From Gautieria morchelliformis (Eukaryota > Basidiomycota > Agaricomycetes > Gomphales > Gomphaceae), in the NCBI GenBank assembly GCA_015179125.1, contig WHVA01000211.1, forward strand, positions 116,532 through 180,531: a stretch of DNA of 64,000 nt, in the 5' to 3' direction. Of this stretch, positions 54,275 through 64,000 are shown in pieces. The position numbers were made by a program, and so were the translations under genes. How positions within the stretch are numbered: the first letter of the stretch is position 1; each line of letters begins with the position of its first letter. The notes under the pieces were generated by a model. That model was not told the origin of the DNA. It saw only the letters and a program-made list of their open reading frames with translations, and made no database searches.

Positions 54275-54635
54275 CTACATGGTATGCTACCCCATGAGCT
54301 ACCCTGTACACTACCCTATAATGTACCCTGTGGGCTACCTTGTATGCTACCCCATACACTACCCCATACACTACCCTGTACACTACCCAGTACACTACCC
54401 AGTATACTACCCCATATGCTACCCCGTACGCTACCCTGTACACTACCCTGTACACTACCCTGTAGGTTACCCTGTACACTACCATGTGCACTACCCTGGA
54501 CACTACCCCATATCCTACCCCATACACTACCCTGTACACTACCCTGTATGCTATCCCACACACTACCATGTGTGCTACCTTGTGCACTACCCTGTGCACT
54601 ACCCTGTACGCTACCCTGTGAGCTACCCTGAACAC
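54275..54635 (+). repeat. 12-bp minisatellite, block C
   Basis: The longest uninterrupted block, about thirty units of CTACCCTGTACA and variants, with the CTACCCTATAATGTACCCTG marker near 54310. It ends exactly where the family E repeat begins. Confidence 0.92.
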
Positions 54636-55232
54636 TGTTGTGATAAACGCAATTATTCTATTTTTAATGATTTATATACAAAAGAACCTAATAAAGAAAG
54701 AAAAATAAGAAAAAAGATCAAAAAGAAATAGAAATGACACTCATGACAGATGTCGGTGCAGACGACGAACACATGAATTTACGGCTTGCTACTTTACCCA
54801 CAGATCGGGTAAGGTACAGAAATTCGGGCATCGACCACGTGCGGTCGAGCAGGGATAGCGTGCCTATCGAGTGATGGCATCGGCCATGACATCGACAGGC
54901 GCCAGGCCACAGGCACCGAGAGGGTGCGGCCACCAAACGCCGCAGAGAGTAATAGACTGCGCAGGAGCACAGGGTACTGTGGAGTGATTTGAGAATATCA
55001 TCCACAGTACACACACTCAATTAGCTGCCCCACAGAAGAGGCACAGAGACAGCAGCCCCATCACCAAGCCTAGCATTTATGCTAGGCAGGGCAGATTTAA
55101 CTCCACTTTCTATTTGAATTCCATGACACGACTGGCTGACTATTATCCTAACATCATGTGGACAGGGGCTTTGTATGCTAAGTACAGATCTCTATTCCAA
55201 AGCCTAAGTAATCCTGATACTATCTCCATCAC
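54636..55232 (-). repeat. LTR-like repeat, family E (copy 2), cut by the gypsy element
   Basis: Reverse complement of 3680-4270. It includes the 20-bp palindrome at 55068-55087. It stops at ATCAC (55228-55232), where the gypsy 5' LTR begins; the continuation expected from copy 1 is not found after the gypsy 3' LTR. Confidence 0.8.
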
Positions 55233-55722
55233 TGTCAGGGGACACCCTGTTTTCCATTTCCAGTTCTGACACCACACCCAGTTCCAACTCCATTTCCGAC
55301 TCCGCTTCCAATTCCGATTCCATCTCCGCCTCCGCTTTCGCAAATGATTCCGCTTCTGGGAGAACTTCCACCAGTTCTGTTCGCCTTGCCAGTTCCACTC
55401 CAATTTCCGACTTCCACTCTCGGAACAGTGTCGGAAATCAAGCGACTCGCGTAATGGGTGGCATCAAGGGTCAATCAAGGGTCAGGGAGGTCAGGAGGAT
55501 GCAGGGTTGATGGAAGGTGCCAAGTGTTGTCCCTGGCTGCGCAGCGTAGTATAATACGGACTCGCTGACATTGGGGGTCCTTAGACTTTTCTCTTTGGAT
55601 TTCCCCTTGTCAGGTGAGAATCCCCTCTCTTGTATACTCTGTTGATTTATACAGACTTTGGATTTCCCCTTGTCAGTTGTGTGGTAGTGTGATCTCCACA
55701 ACCAGCCAGGGTTGCCCTTACA
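55233..55722 (+). repeat. 5' LTR of gypsy copy 2
   Basis: 490 bp, TGTCAGGGGACACC...GTTGCCCTTACA. Inserted in the family E repeat. Confidence 0.93.
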
Positions 55723-55909
55723 GCAGAAAAGTCTCTCCCCTAGAGGACTGGCGGTCGTACGGCGCGTTGCACTCGCCATAGGTGTGTTCGTAATCAGAGA
55801 CAGCGACTCGGAAATCGCAACCTCTTCCGCACACACAGCGTACGACAGCCCCTCTTCTTAAGTCGAGCTCCCAACCCCTGAAATCCCGTCCCATATTTCT
55901 CCTTCCGAC

Positions 55910-57085
55910 ATGGATTCGGACGATTGTCTTCGGCATATGGAGGAGGAATTGACGCGGAACCGGATGAAGACCAACGCGATTGAAACAGCCTTACAAGTGA
56001 TTTTGGCTAAGTTAGATATTCCACAAAGTGGTGGAAATGAAATGCTGGATGATCTGTATTTCGGAAAAGCGGAAGCAGCGGAAGAGAGGATGTCCGCGAA
56101 GTTAGCAAAGGTCAAACCCGCAACTCCGGCGGACTTTGACGGAGATCGGGAGAAGGGACGCGCATTCTTCAACACATGCAGCATCTACTTCGCAATTGTC
56201 GGAGACCTCTTTCCGAACGACCAGGCTCGGATTCACTGGGCATTGTCCTTTTTCAAGTCGCACCGCGCAGCCCGTTTTGCAAACAAGATGATCCGACATG
56301 AAGCAAAGGGCAAGGGGAACTACTTCCGGGACTGGGATGCCTTTGAGAAAACATTTTCCGACCAGTTCTGCCCGAAAAACGAGCAGCTCACAGCCATTAC
56401 AAAGCTCGAGGGGACAAGCTGGTACCAGGCCAAGGATCTGGTCGATGACTACATTGATCGCTTCCAGGAGCTCATTGACCTTGCGGAGTATGACAACAAC
56501 AAGACGATCGTCATCAAATTCCGACAAGGACTTGGTCCGACACTCCAGAGCCAAGTCGCGCTGCTTGGGGATGGAACTCCGGATTTCGATGACCCGGAAG
56601 GGTGGTACCAAGCTGCGTGGAGGGTGTCCCAAAACAGGGAAGCAAATGAGGCCTTTGTGGAGACAACCCGGAACATGACACGCAGTTCCGCTCGTCCTAC
56701 TCCACCCGTGCCAAAACCTGGAAGTGCATTCATTCCCACACGGAAAATATTTCCGACGGTTGTTCCGCCTGCTCCTATTAGGAACCATAGCCCTCCTCCT
56801 TCGAATAGTGGCCCTGCCCCGATGGATGTTGACCGCATGCGCGGAAAAGGCCACGGAACTATCACCTGCTTCCGATGCCAACAACCAGGTCACTATGCTC
56901 GTGAGTGCCCCCAAGCCTTTGAAATCCGGCTTATGACCACGGAGGAGAAACTCGATCTCCTTCCAGAGTTCCTCGCACTCGCGGACATAGGCGGAGTGCC
57001 CACTGCGGAAGTATTTTCCGAAAATGCGGAACATGGTGCATCGGGAGCGGAAGATGCTTCGGATTTTGTGACACGCAGCGGGTGA
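55910..57085 (+). CDS. gag: Ty3/gypsy Gag (copy 2), open frame
   Basis: 391 residues, the same length and start (MDSDDCLRHMEEEL) as the intact copy, with zinc knuckle CFRCQQPGHYAREC. Despite the decay of pol it keeps a full frame, so it could still make particles; scattered substitutions against copy 1 show it is older. It overlaps the pol frame at GTGA as in copy 1. Confidence 0.9.
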   Translation: MDSDDCLRHMEEELTRNRMKTNAIETALQVILAKLDIPQSGGNEMLDDLYFGKAEAAEERMSAKLAKVKPATPADFDGDREKGRAFFNTCSIYFAIVGDLFPNDQARIHWALSFFKSHRAARFANKMIRHEAKGKGNYFRDWDAFEKTFSDQFCPKNEQLTAITKLEGTSWYQAKDLVDDYIDRFQELIDLAEYDNNKTIVIKFRQGLGPTLQSQVALLGDGTPDFDDPEGWYQAAWRVSQNREANEAFVETTRNMTRSSARPTPPVPKPGSAFIPTRKIFPTVVPPAPIRNHSPPPSNSGPAPMDVDRMRGKGHGTITCFRCQQPGHYARECPQAFEIRLMTTEEKLDLLPEFLALADIGGVPTAEVFSENAEHGASGAEDASDFVTRSG

Positions 57086-60000
57086 GATGTGTGCGCCTGC
57101 TGCCTGTACATAACCGGTTTGCCTGTCTTGAAGTAGAGAATGAAAGGCCCCCACTCCCTTCACTTCATACAAACCCACCGGATAAAGTCACACAAAAACC
57201 GAATCCGACACCCCGTCCATCCCGCGTCCGCCCTTGGGAGAGACGCCTCCCGAAGCGCTGTGTTGTTGCTTCCACCCCTGGCCCCAAGTCACTAGTCATT
57301 AAGGTGGAGATCCAGACGACAGATACTGCGGAAGTCAAATCCGGACCCGCCCTTGTCGATTGCGGGGCCACTGGTCAGTTTATGGACCGGGACTATGTGG
57401 AACGGAACCGACTGACCATGCGGAAGTTGCAACGCACAATCCCGGTGTTCAATGTGGATGGAAGCCCCAATGAGGCAGGGTCCATCACGGAGATAGTAGA
57501 CACAATTCTCCGCTATGATGGGCACACAGAACGCACTTCCTTTGCAGTGACCAGCCTGGGGAAGCAAGACATCATCCTCGGGTTTACCTGGCTCCAGGAG
57601 CACAACCTGGAGATCAATTGGCAGACTCGGAAGGTGCTGATGAGTCGGTGCCCAGCCAAGTGTCACATGTGCCGGTCGGAAAGCGGAAGGAGCACCAGGA
57701 GCAGCGGAAGACCGAACGGCTCATACAGACATGTCGTTCTGGCCCCCATCCACTGCTTGCAGAAGAAGACTTGGAAGCGGAATTTGATCCGGATCCCATT
57801 TCAATTCCGATTCCGATTCCGGTCCCGATGTCATCCGACTCAGCCCGGAAGAGACTCTGGCGGAGGGGGAACGCTTGCTGTACATAAACCTTCCACCGGA
57901 AGCGGAACACATCCGCGCCACCGGAAACATTTGCGACGCCTTGCTGAAGCCTCCAAGAAGCATGATAAAGCGGAGGTGGAAATTCCAGAGTACCTGCGGG
58001 AGTTCGAGGATGTCTTTGCCAAGGAGTCATTTGATGCCCTGCCTCCACGAAAGCTGTGGGACCATGCCATTGAGTTGGAGCCGGGTCAAAGCCCACCAAC
58101 TGCAAGGTCTACCCACTGTCACCCAAGGAGCAGGTAGAGCTCGATGCATTCCTTGCCTCGTACAGGGAGATCCCCCCTCCAAGTCACCCATGGCATCTCG
58201 GTGTTCTTCATCAAGAAGAAGGACGGCTCGCTCAGGCTTGTGCAGGACTACCGGGCCTTGAATGCGATCACGATCAAGAACCGGTACCCCATTCCACTCA
58301 TTTCCGAACTATCACACAACTCCGCGGGGCAAGGTACTTCACTAAGCTGGATGTCCGCTGGGGCTTCAATAATGTTCGGATCCGGGAGGGAGACCAGTGG
58401 AAGGCCGCATTCCGCACCAACCGAGGACTCTTTGAGCCACAGGTCATGTTCTTTGGCCTCACCAACAGTCCTGCCACATTCCAGACGATGATGAATGACA
58501 TTTTCCGTGACATGATAGCAGAAGGGGTTGTCTGCGTCTACCTCGATGACATCCTCATCTTCACAAAAACAATGTCCGAAATCGGGAAGTCGTGCGGAGA
58601 GTGCTGGAACGGCTCCGGGAATACAACCTGTGTCTCAAGCCGGAAAAGTGCGAATTTGAGCGGACCGGATAGAGTATCTTGGGGTGATTGTGTCGGAGGG
58701 AAAGGTGGAAATGGACCCAGTCAAAGTTTCCGGTGTATCGGATTGGCCTGTGCCGCGGAACAAGAAGGAGGTCCAGTCCTTCATTGGGTTTGTCAATTTC
58801 TACCGGCGGTTCATCAAGGACTTCTCCTGCCACGCCGTGCCCTCTTCGACCTCACCAAGAAGGAGGTTGGGTGGCGGTGGGGAGAGCCGGAACAGGCCTC
58901 CTTTGACAAACTCAAGGAGCTGATCACTTCTGCCCCGGTCCTGATCTTTCCGACGACTCTCGCCCTTATCGAGTCGAGGCGGATTCTTCCGACACAGCTA
59001 CCGGAGCGGTCTTGTCGCAACAGTCATCGGAAGATGTGGGGGGTGGCATCCGATTGCCTTTTTCTCTAAAAGCCTTAGTCCGGTCGAGCGGAACTATGAG
59101 ATCCATGACAAGGAGATGCTGGCAATCATCCGAGCGCTGGAGGAGTGGCGACACTTCCTCGAGGGTGCTCTATGCCCATTTGAGATCTGGACAGACCACA
59201 AGAACCTCGAGTATTTCCGCACGTCTAAGAAGTTGAACCGACGACAAGCACGGTGGTCCCTACACCTGTCCCGGTTCGACTTCATGCTCCACCACCGCCC
59301 CGGCCGCACCATGGGCAAGCCCGATGCCCTATCCCGCCGTGCGGATCATGGAAGCGGAAGTGGAGACAACCGGATATGACACTACTCCGCCCAAGTCTCT
59401 TTGCAATCCGCGCCCTAGAGGAGTGACTGCAGTTGGGGCGGAAGCGGAAATGCTCCGGGACATCCGGAGGCAGTACCGGAATGGAGAGAAGGAGGAGTCG
59501 GTGGTGAAGGCGGTGGAGGAACTTCGGAAAGGGCACTCACGGTCTGTACGGGCAGCGGAATGGTCGGAACGTGATGGACTGCTCCACTTCAGAGGCAAGG
59601 TCTATGTTCCAGGTGGGGCGGACCTCCGCCGCCGCATCGTGTCCCAGCACCATGACACACGGGTCGCTGGGCATGCTGGCAGGTGGAAGACGCTGGAGTT
59701 AGTGGCTCGGAATTACTGGTGGCCTCAGATGTCCCGCTACATTGGACAGTACGTGAAGACATGTGACCTTTGTCTCCGAACCAAAGCACAACGACATCCG
59801 CCCGTCGGAGAACTTGTTCCGCTCCCGATTCCCGAATCCCGCTGGGACACCATCAGTGTCGACTTCATCGTTGAACTCCCAGAGTCTCATGGCTACGACG
59901 CATCATGAACGTCGTGGATTCGGTAAGCAAGGTGTCCCACTTCATTCCGACGCACACGACGATCACAGCCCTCGGAGCGGCCCGCCTGTTCCTTGCACAT

Positions 60001-60980
60001 GTCTGGAAGTTGCATGGGCTCCCGAAGCAAGTCGTTTCCGACCAAGGCCTGCAGTTTGTCACGGAACTGACTCGGGAGCTCTACCGCCTGCTCGGCATAA
60101 AGCTGGCTACCACCACAGCATACCATCCACAGGGTGACGGGCAGACGGAACGGGTCAATCAGGAGTTGGAGCAATATCTCCGCCTCTTTGTCAACGAGAG
60201 GCAGGATGACTGGGATGAGTTACTCCCACTGGCGGGAATTCCAATACAACAACCACGTACATTCCGCAACACAACAGACTCCCTTCATGCTCGACTCCGG
60301 ACGACACCCGCGGATGGGCTTTGAGCCGCACGAGGCGGAGTCCCGACTCGAGACCGTCAATGAGTTCCGAGACCACATGGACTCCACCCTTTCGGAAGCC
60401 AAGTCGGCCCTTGCGAAGGCCAAGGATGACATGGCGAGGTACTACAACCAACACCGGGTTCCTGCCCTGGAGTACCAAGTTGGAGACAAGGTGTATCTAG
60501 ACGCAAGTGACATCCGCACCACGCGCCCTTCGCAGAAGCTTGCCCACCGCTACCTTGGGCCCTTCACAGTGATGCGGAGAGTTGCACGGAATGCATACCG
60601 CCTCCGACTTCCGACGTCCATGTCCCGCCTCCACCCCGTCTTCAACGTGGTGAAGTTACTCCCTATGCTTGAGGACCCAATTCCAGGTCGGAAGGCCCGT
60701 CCGCCACCTCAGCCAGAAATTGTAGATGGGGAAGAGCACTATGTGGTAGAACGGATCCTGGACAGCCGGTTTGTGCGAGGACGACTCCAATTCCTCGTGA
60801 AATGGGAAGGGTATGGGTATGAGGAGAATTCGTGGGTCCCGGAGCAAGATGTCTCCGCTCCAGACAAACTCCGCGAGTTCTATAGGACACACCCTGGGGC
60901 CCCTCGCCGAATCCGCTCACTGGCATTTCAATCCCTCGTGTCCCGTGCTTCGAGGATGCAGCACGCTAGAGGGGGGGTGA
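57082..60980 (+). pseudogene. pol: Ty3/gypsy Pol (copy 2), at least eight frame changes
   Basis: Domains follow the intact copy: protease LVDCGATGQFMD (about 57,350), RT with VYLDDILIF (about 58,537), RNase H with TDHKNLEYF (about 59,192), integrase zinc module (about 59,650-59,780), DDE region split near 59,905 and 60,230, and chromodomain (about 60,735-60,880). The reading frame shifts near 57,680, 57,870, 57,960, 58,090, 58,310, 58,580, 58,840, 59,030, 59,380, 59,905 and 60,230. Mostly single-base indels. An extra G in the terminal purine run removes the stop that in copy 1 abuts the LTR. Confidence 0.92.
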
Positions 60981-61422
60981 TGTCAGGGGACACCCTGTTT
61001 TCCATTTCCAGTTCCAACACCACACCCAGTTCCGACTCCATTTCCGACTCCGCTTCCGGTTCCAATTCCATCTCCGCCTCCGCTTTCGGAAATGATTCCG
61101 CTCCTGGGAGAACTTCCACCAGTTCTGTTCGCTTTGCCAGTTCCACTCCAATTTCTGACTTCCACTCTCGGAACAAGGGTCGATCAAGGGTCAGGGAGAT
61201 GCAGGGTTGATGGCGGGTGCCAAGCGTTGTCCCTGGCTGCGCAGCGTAGTATAATACGGGCTCGCTGACATTGGGGGTCCTTAGACTTTTCTCTTTGGAT
61301 TTCCCCTTGTCAGGTGAGAATCCCCTCTCTTGTATACTCTATTCATTTATACATACTTTGGATTTCCCCTTGTCAGTTGTGTGGTAGTGTGATCTCCACA
61401 ACTAGCCAGGGTTGCCCTTACA
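60981..61422 (+). repeat. 3' LTR of gypsy copy 2
   Basis: 442 bp. Shorter than the 5' LTR because a segment between CTCTCGGAACA and AGGGTCGATCAAGG is missing. Confidence 0.92.
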
Positions 61423-61427
61423 ACATG

Positions 61428-61739
61428 TCCATCCGAAACAAGAGTGTCTGAACAGCTCCAGACTCCAGAGATGTCAAATCATTGAGTGGTTCTGACACTC
61501 TATTTACACTCACGCACATACTATACAAACTACAGAAAGACTCCAGCTTCATTCCTGTTGTGCCTTGAGTAGTATGTCGACAAGCTCTGATTCTTGAGCA
61601 TGCCGTCCATGGTCCACTCAGCAGCTTGAGGCTTTGCAATGGAGACATCTGAATTGGGCTCGGCCATTATGGCAGAGACAATGGCAGTTGTGGGTGCACT
61701 GAGGACATCTGAGGGGCAAGGGCAATCTAGTTTTTGCAA
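61428..61739 (-). pseudogene. Possible gag 5' end of an R1-family element
   Basis: Minus-strand frame beginning at or before ATG 61667 (MAEPNSDVSIAKPQAAEWTM), immediately downstream of the R1 LTR end in that orientation, which is where gag should begin. It ends at 61530. Too short for a domain match. Confidence 0.35.
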
Positions 61740-61741
61740 TT

Positions 61742-62020
61742 GCTAGCTGTTACATATCAAGATTTCTCCAAGTTGGAACTAGAAAGGACAACAGGTTCAA
61801 CTTATGTGTTGCACCCCCAATGAACTATCATCCCAAGTATTTCAGATTGCGAGTCCGAAGTTGGAAAGTATTGAACTAGACAAAGGTTGGAAGTTGGGTC
61901 AGTGTCATGACCGGTCTATTTCTCCTACTGCACTACCTCTATGTTCCCCCTCGTCACTCCCTAGCATCTTCGCCAGAGTTCGCCATGTAGTAGACAGGAA
62001 TTATAGGCAGTAGGTATGGA
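61742..62020 (-). mobile_element. R1 LTR, 3' part
   Basis: The reverse complement matches 290-421, with ATTGGGGGTGCAACACATAA and the end TATGTAACA. Upper limit approximate. Confidence 0.65.
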
Positions 62021-62022
62021 CT

Positions 62023-62483
62023 TGTTGCTCAAAAGAATAGACTAGAAATTAATTCACTCTCTCAGTGAATTTAGTTGTCACTATAAATATATTATACACT
62101 ACCTAGAAATTAATTCACTACAGAGGATTTCTAGGTCAATAAATCGAAAGAACACTAGACTAATTTACTTGCCTCTCTCAGTGAATTTAGTTGCCACTGA
62201 GAGAGGGGGAAATCTGTCTCACTGTGCATGTACTACTACCCGGCCCTTTAGCGCCCAAGAGCTCGCGCGTCGAAGTCATTTCAGACTCCGCTGGGTGCAG
62301 CTGCTTGTGAAAATAGAAATAACAAAATGAAATGGAGAGGTAGGGAGTGACTGGAAAATTTCGAAATTAATCAGAGAAATGGATGCATGGTACAAGAACA
62401 ATGTGAGAAGAGATTGAAACACCATACAACAAATTGAATATATTATGCTTGATTTTGGTGCAGGAGCATAAATGCACCCAACA
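62023..62483 (-). mobile_element. LTR of the second copia family
   Basis: TGTTGCTCAAAAG...TGCACCCAACA, similar to 48003-48491, with the same paired CTCTCTCAGTGA stem-loop layout. The flanks (GGACT and CGCCG) do not match, so it is a remnant and not a clean solo LTR. Confidence 0.8.
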
Positions 62484-62604
62484 CGCCGCACCCACTGACC
62501 ACTCCCCTCCACGTCCACTCTACCTGCTGTTCGCCCCATTCTCCGAACTGCTATTCACTCCTCGCGCACTTCGCCAGCAGGCACGCCATCAAATATGATC
62601 GATA

Positions 62605-63410
62605 CCAGTCACCTGGCATGATGGTTCATCATTAACCCCATCGTCTTCTTAATCCAACCCCATTGGGCGTTCGTATGGCCAAGGTGTGTTCGCATCCCTT
62701 CCATAGGTCATGCGGGATCAACCCAGGAAACAAAGGGTCCATGCAGGGTAGCATGTATGCGGGTCCCAAGACATGGCTTTGTCCATAAGTGCCTTTGCCC
62801 CCTTTTACTCTCCGTCCTTTCATGTTCGCATTCTTCCCTCACTCTATTGTATGTTTATTCCATCTACTTGGTATCATGACTGCACACCCCTATCCGGCCC
62901 TAACTCACGATGGCCTCTTTCCTATTCACTAATACCTTGCGAGCATTCAATGTAAGTAGTTTACATTCACATGTATATTCTCCAGTTCAATTATCATACG
63001 TCGTTCATCTTGTGCAAATTTAACCTTGCTGTGGTCATCATCTTAAGCCTTCTCTTGGAGATTTCCATCTTCAACTAGCAGAGGACTTAGGCGCCACCGG
63101 TGAGTTCTCATACTTCATCTTCGTTACCTTAGCCTTCGAACCATTTTCTGTGCTGTTGGCGAAGGGCTCCGAAGGAGCACCTTCACCGGCGAAGGGATTG
63201 TCGCTACTTAGACAGCCCTTCCGTGACACCTTGCACGTTGCATCGTCAAGTGCCACGGGCTATTTCACTACGACTGTAGATAGGTGAGCCCCGTTCGGGG
63301 CAACCCTCTTACCTTGTGAACATTCATTGGTTCACCTATTCACCGGACGGCATACTTATTCAACACAAGTTATTCGGGCATTCGCTGTGTTCACTAATAC
63401 ACAATATTAA
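62605..63410 (-). repeat. Dispersed repeat family D (copy 2)
   Basis: Reverse complement of 2447-3215 with moderate identity. The minus-strand open frame at 63071-63256 is not conserved in copy 1. Confidence 0.6.
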
Positions 63411-63413
63411 CGC

Positions 63414-63690
63414 CTAAAAACCAATCTTGACAGTCAGAAGGTGGAGGGCAGAGAGATGGGGTCTTGCAAAACTCGCTGTGCTAAGAACAGGAGATAGAGA
63501 AATCATGTATCGAAGGTGATTATCTGATTGCAGAATAATGAGCATGCATGAGGGCTTTATACAAAGATCTGAGGCAACAGGTAATGGGGAAGTACTAAGC
63601 AAATTCCAGAGAAGCGAAGTCGGATAGACATACGGGGTAAGTAACTAATTGGGAACAAAGGACTACAAGGGGGTGCAGGGTAGAGTAAAG
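63414..63690 (-). mobile_element. R1 LTR fragment
   Basis: The reverse complement aligns with 1-270, including the TATA box region. With 62605-63410 it mirrors the order LTR then family D repeat seen at the left edge. Confidence 0.72.
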
Positions 63691-63761
63691 AACAATGGCA
63701 AAAGAACAAGAGGTCAGAAAGTATATATGACATAATGGAACAATGAGACTCCAAAGGGGGA

Positions 63762-64000
63762 TGACATATGGTCTTGCTGTGCTGGGAGTTGGGTCTGGTG
63801 GGTCCAAGTAATAGAGTCAAAGAACAAAGGATATAACAAGGGGCAGATTGTTGGAATCATCAGAGGGTCAGAATGTGGGTGGAACTGAGTGTCAGAAGTT
63901 GGAAATGCATGGTTGTAACACTAGCAGTTGTGGTCTGAGGCAGTATTGCAAAAAGGGCATGAGTATCATGTTTTGAGGATCGATTTTCTCAGTGATTGTG
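63762..64000 (+). mobile_element. R2 LTR, truncated by the window end
   Basis: TGACATATGGTCTTGCTGTG after a CCAAAGGGGGA purine run, aligned with 37888-38100. Confidence 0.55.

Larger units (their letters stand above)
55233..61422 (+). mobile_element. Ty3/gypsy element, copy 2, decayed
   Basis: Same family as 5712-11939. The 5' LTR is 55233-55722 (490 bp) and the 3' LTR 60981-61422 (442 bp, with an internal deletion of about 45 bp near 61176). The flanks ATCAC (55228-55232) and ACATG (61423-61427) do not match, so it has no target duplication. Gag is open; pol is broken in many places. Confidence 0.93.

Noticed and set aside
47220..54635. CTACCC-rich arrays as telomeric DNA
   Set aside because: The unit is 12 bp (CTACCCTGTACA and variants), not the fungal CCCTAA; it is internal, interrupted by copia and irregular.
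54207..54731. Repetitive Tyr/Pro/Val/His open frame as a structural protein
   Set aside because: It is a direct reading of a 12-bp satellite; both strands are open and it runs into a non-coding repeat.
1..64000. A biosynthetic, defence or otherwise new multi-gene system
   Set aside because: Apart from one secreted-protein gene and fragments, every coding region is assigned to a mobile element; no set of intact neighbouring genes suggests a joint function.

Overview
The window is repeat-dominated nuclear DNA of a filamentous basidiomycete, most likely a mushroom-forming agaricomycete. This rests on content, not on a database search: Ty3/gypsy elements with chromodomains, Ty1/copia, a KDZ transposase with cysteine-cluster (CxC) domains, a Helitron Rep protein, DUF6532-like sequence, a TPR fragment of the type found in basidiomycete TPR/CHAT proteins, and introns of about 45-95 bp with GT...AG borders. 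There is no bacterial, organellar, rRNA, tRNA or CRISPR feature that I can support.

Layout. 1-5.7 kb is a graveyard of LTR fragments and broken gag/pol. 5.71-11.94 kb (minus) is a complete, apparently young Ty3/gypsy element: two identical 480-bp LTRs, a perfect GGAAG target duplication, and intact gag and pol. 12-14 kb holds 33-bp coding-type minisatellites, one split by a solo LTR. 14-16.5 kb is a gypsy 3' end (chromodomain, then a decayed gene on the opposite strand, then polypurine tract and LTR). 16.5-26.6 kb is mostly non-coding, with a tandem duplication, a solo LTR with GCTTG duplications, a 574-bp CACTA-like MITE, and remnants of an NLR N-terminus and a DUF6532-like gene. 26.7-27.8 kb holds the best candidate host gene, a small secreted cysteine-containing protein with a GPI-like tail. 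28.4-28.8 kb is another 33-bp minisatellite. 30-38 kb carries LTRs, a gag-protease block and a CxC/KDZ transposase. 39-44 kb holds scattered fragments of host-type genes (GAT domain, TPR, a duplicated exon, a membrane protein, a hydantoinase/5-oxoprolinase). 45.4-47.2 kb is a truncated Helitron Rep. 47.5-53.3 kb (minus) is a defective Ty1/copia element, with a second LTR nested in its 3' LTR, inserted in a 12-bp minisatellite. 55.2-61.4 kb (plus) is a second, decayed copy of the 6.2-kb gypsy family. The last 2.5 kb is LTR and repeat fragments in inverted relation to the first 5 kb.

How it works together. Almost every coding feature belongs to a mobile element. Only the gypsy element at 5.7-11.9 kb looks able to encode its own machinery; the other copies show nested insertion, LTR-LTR recombination to solo LTRs, chimeric joints and frameshift decay. 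The most distinctive signals are the saturation of the gypsy family with the CGGAA/TTCCG pentamer, the same 11-residue-periodic minisatellite at three places on both strands, the reverse-strand gene between pol and LTR in one gypsy relic, and the cluster of host-gene fragments beside the Helitron.
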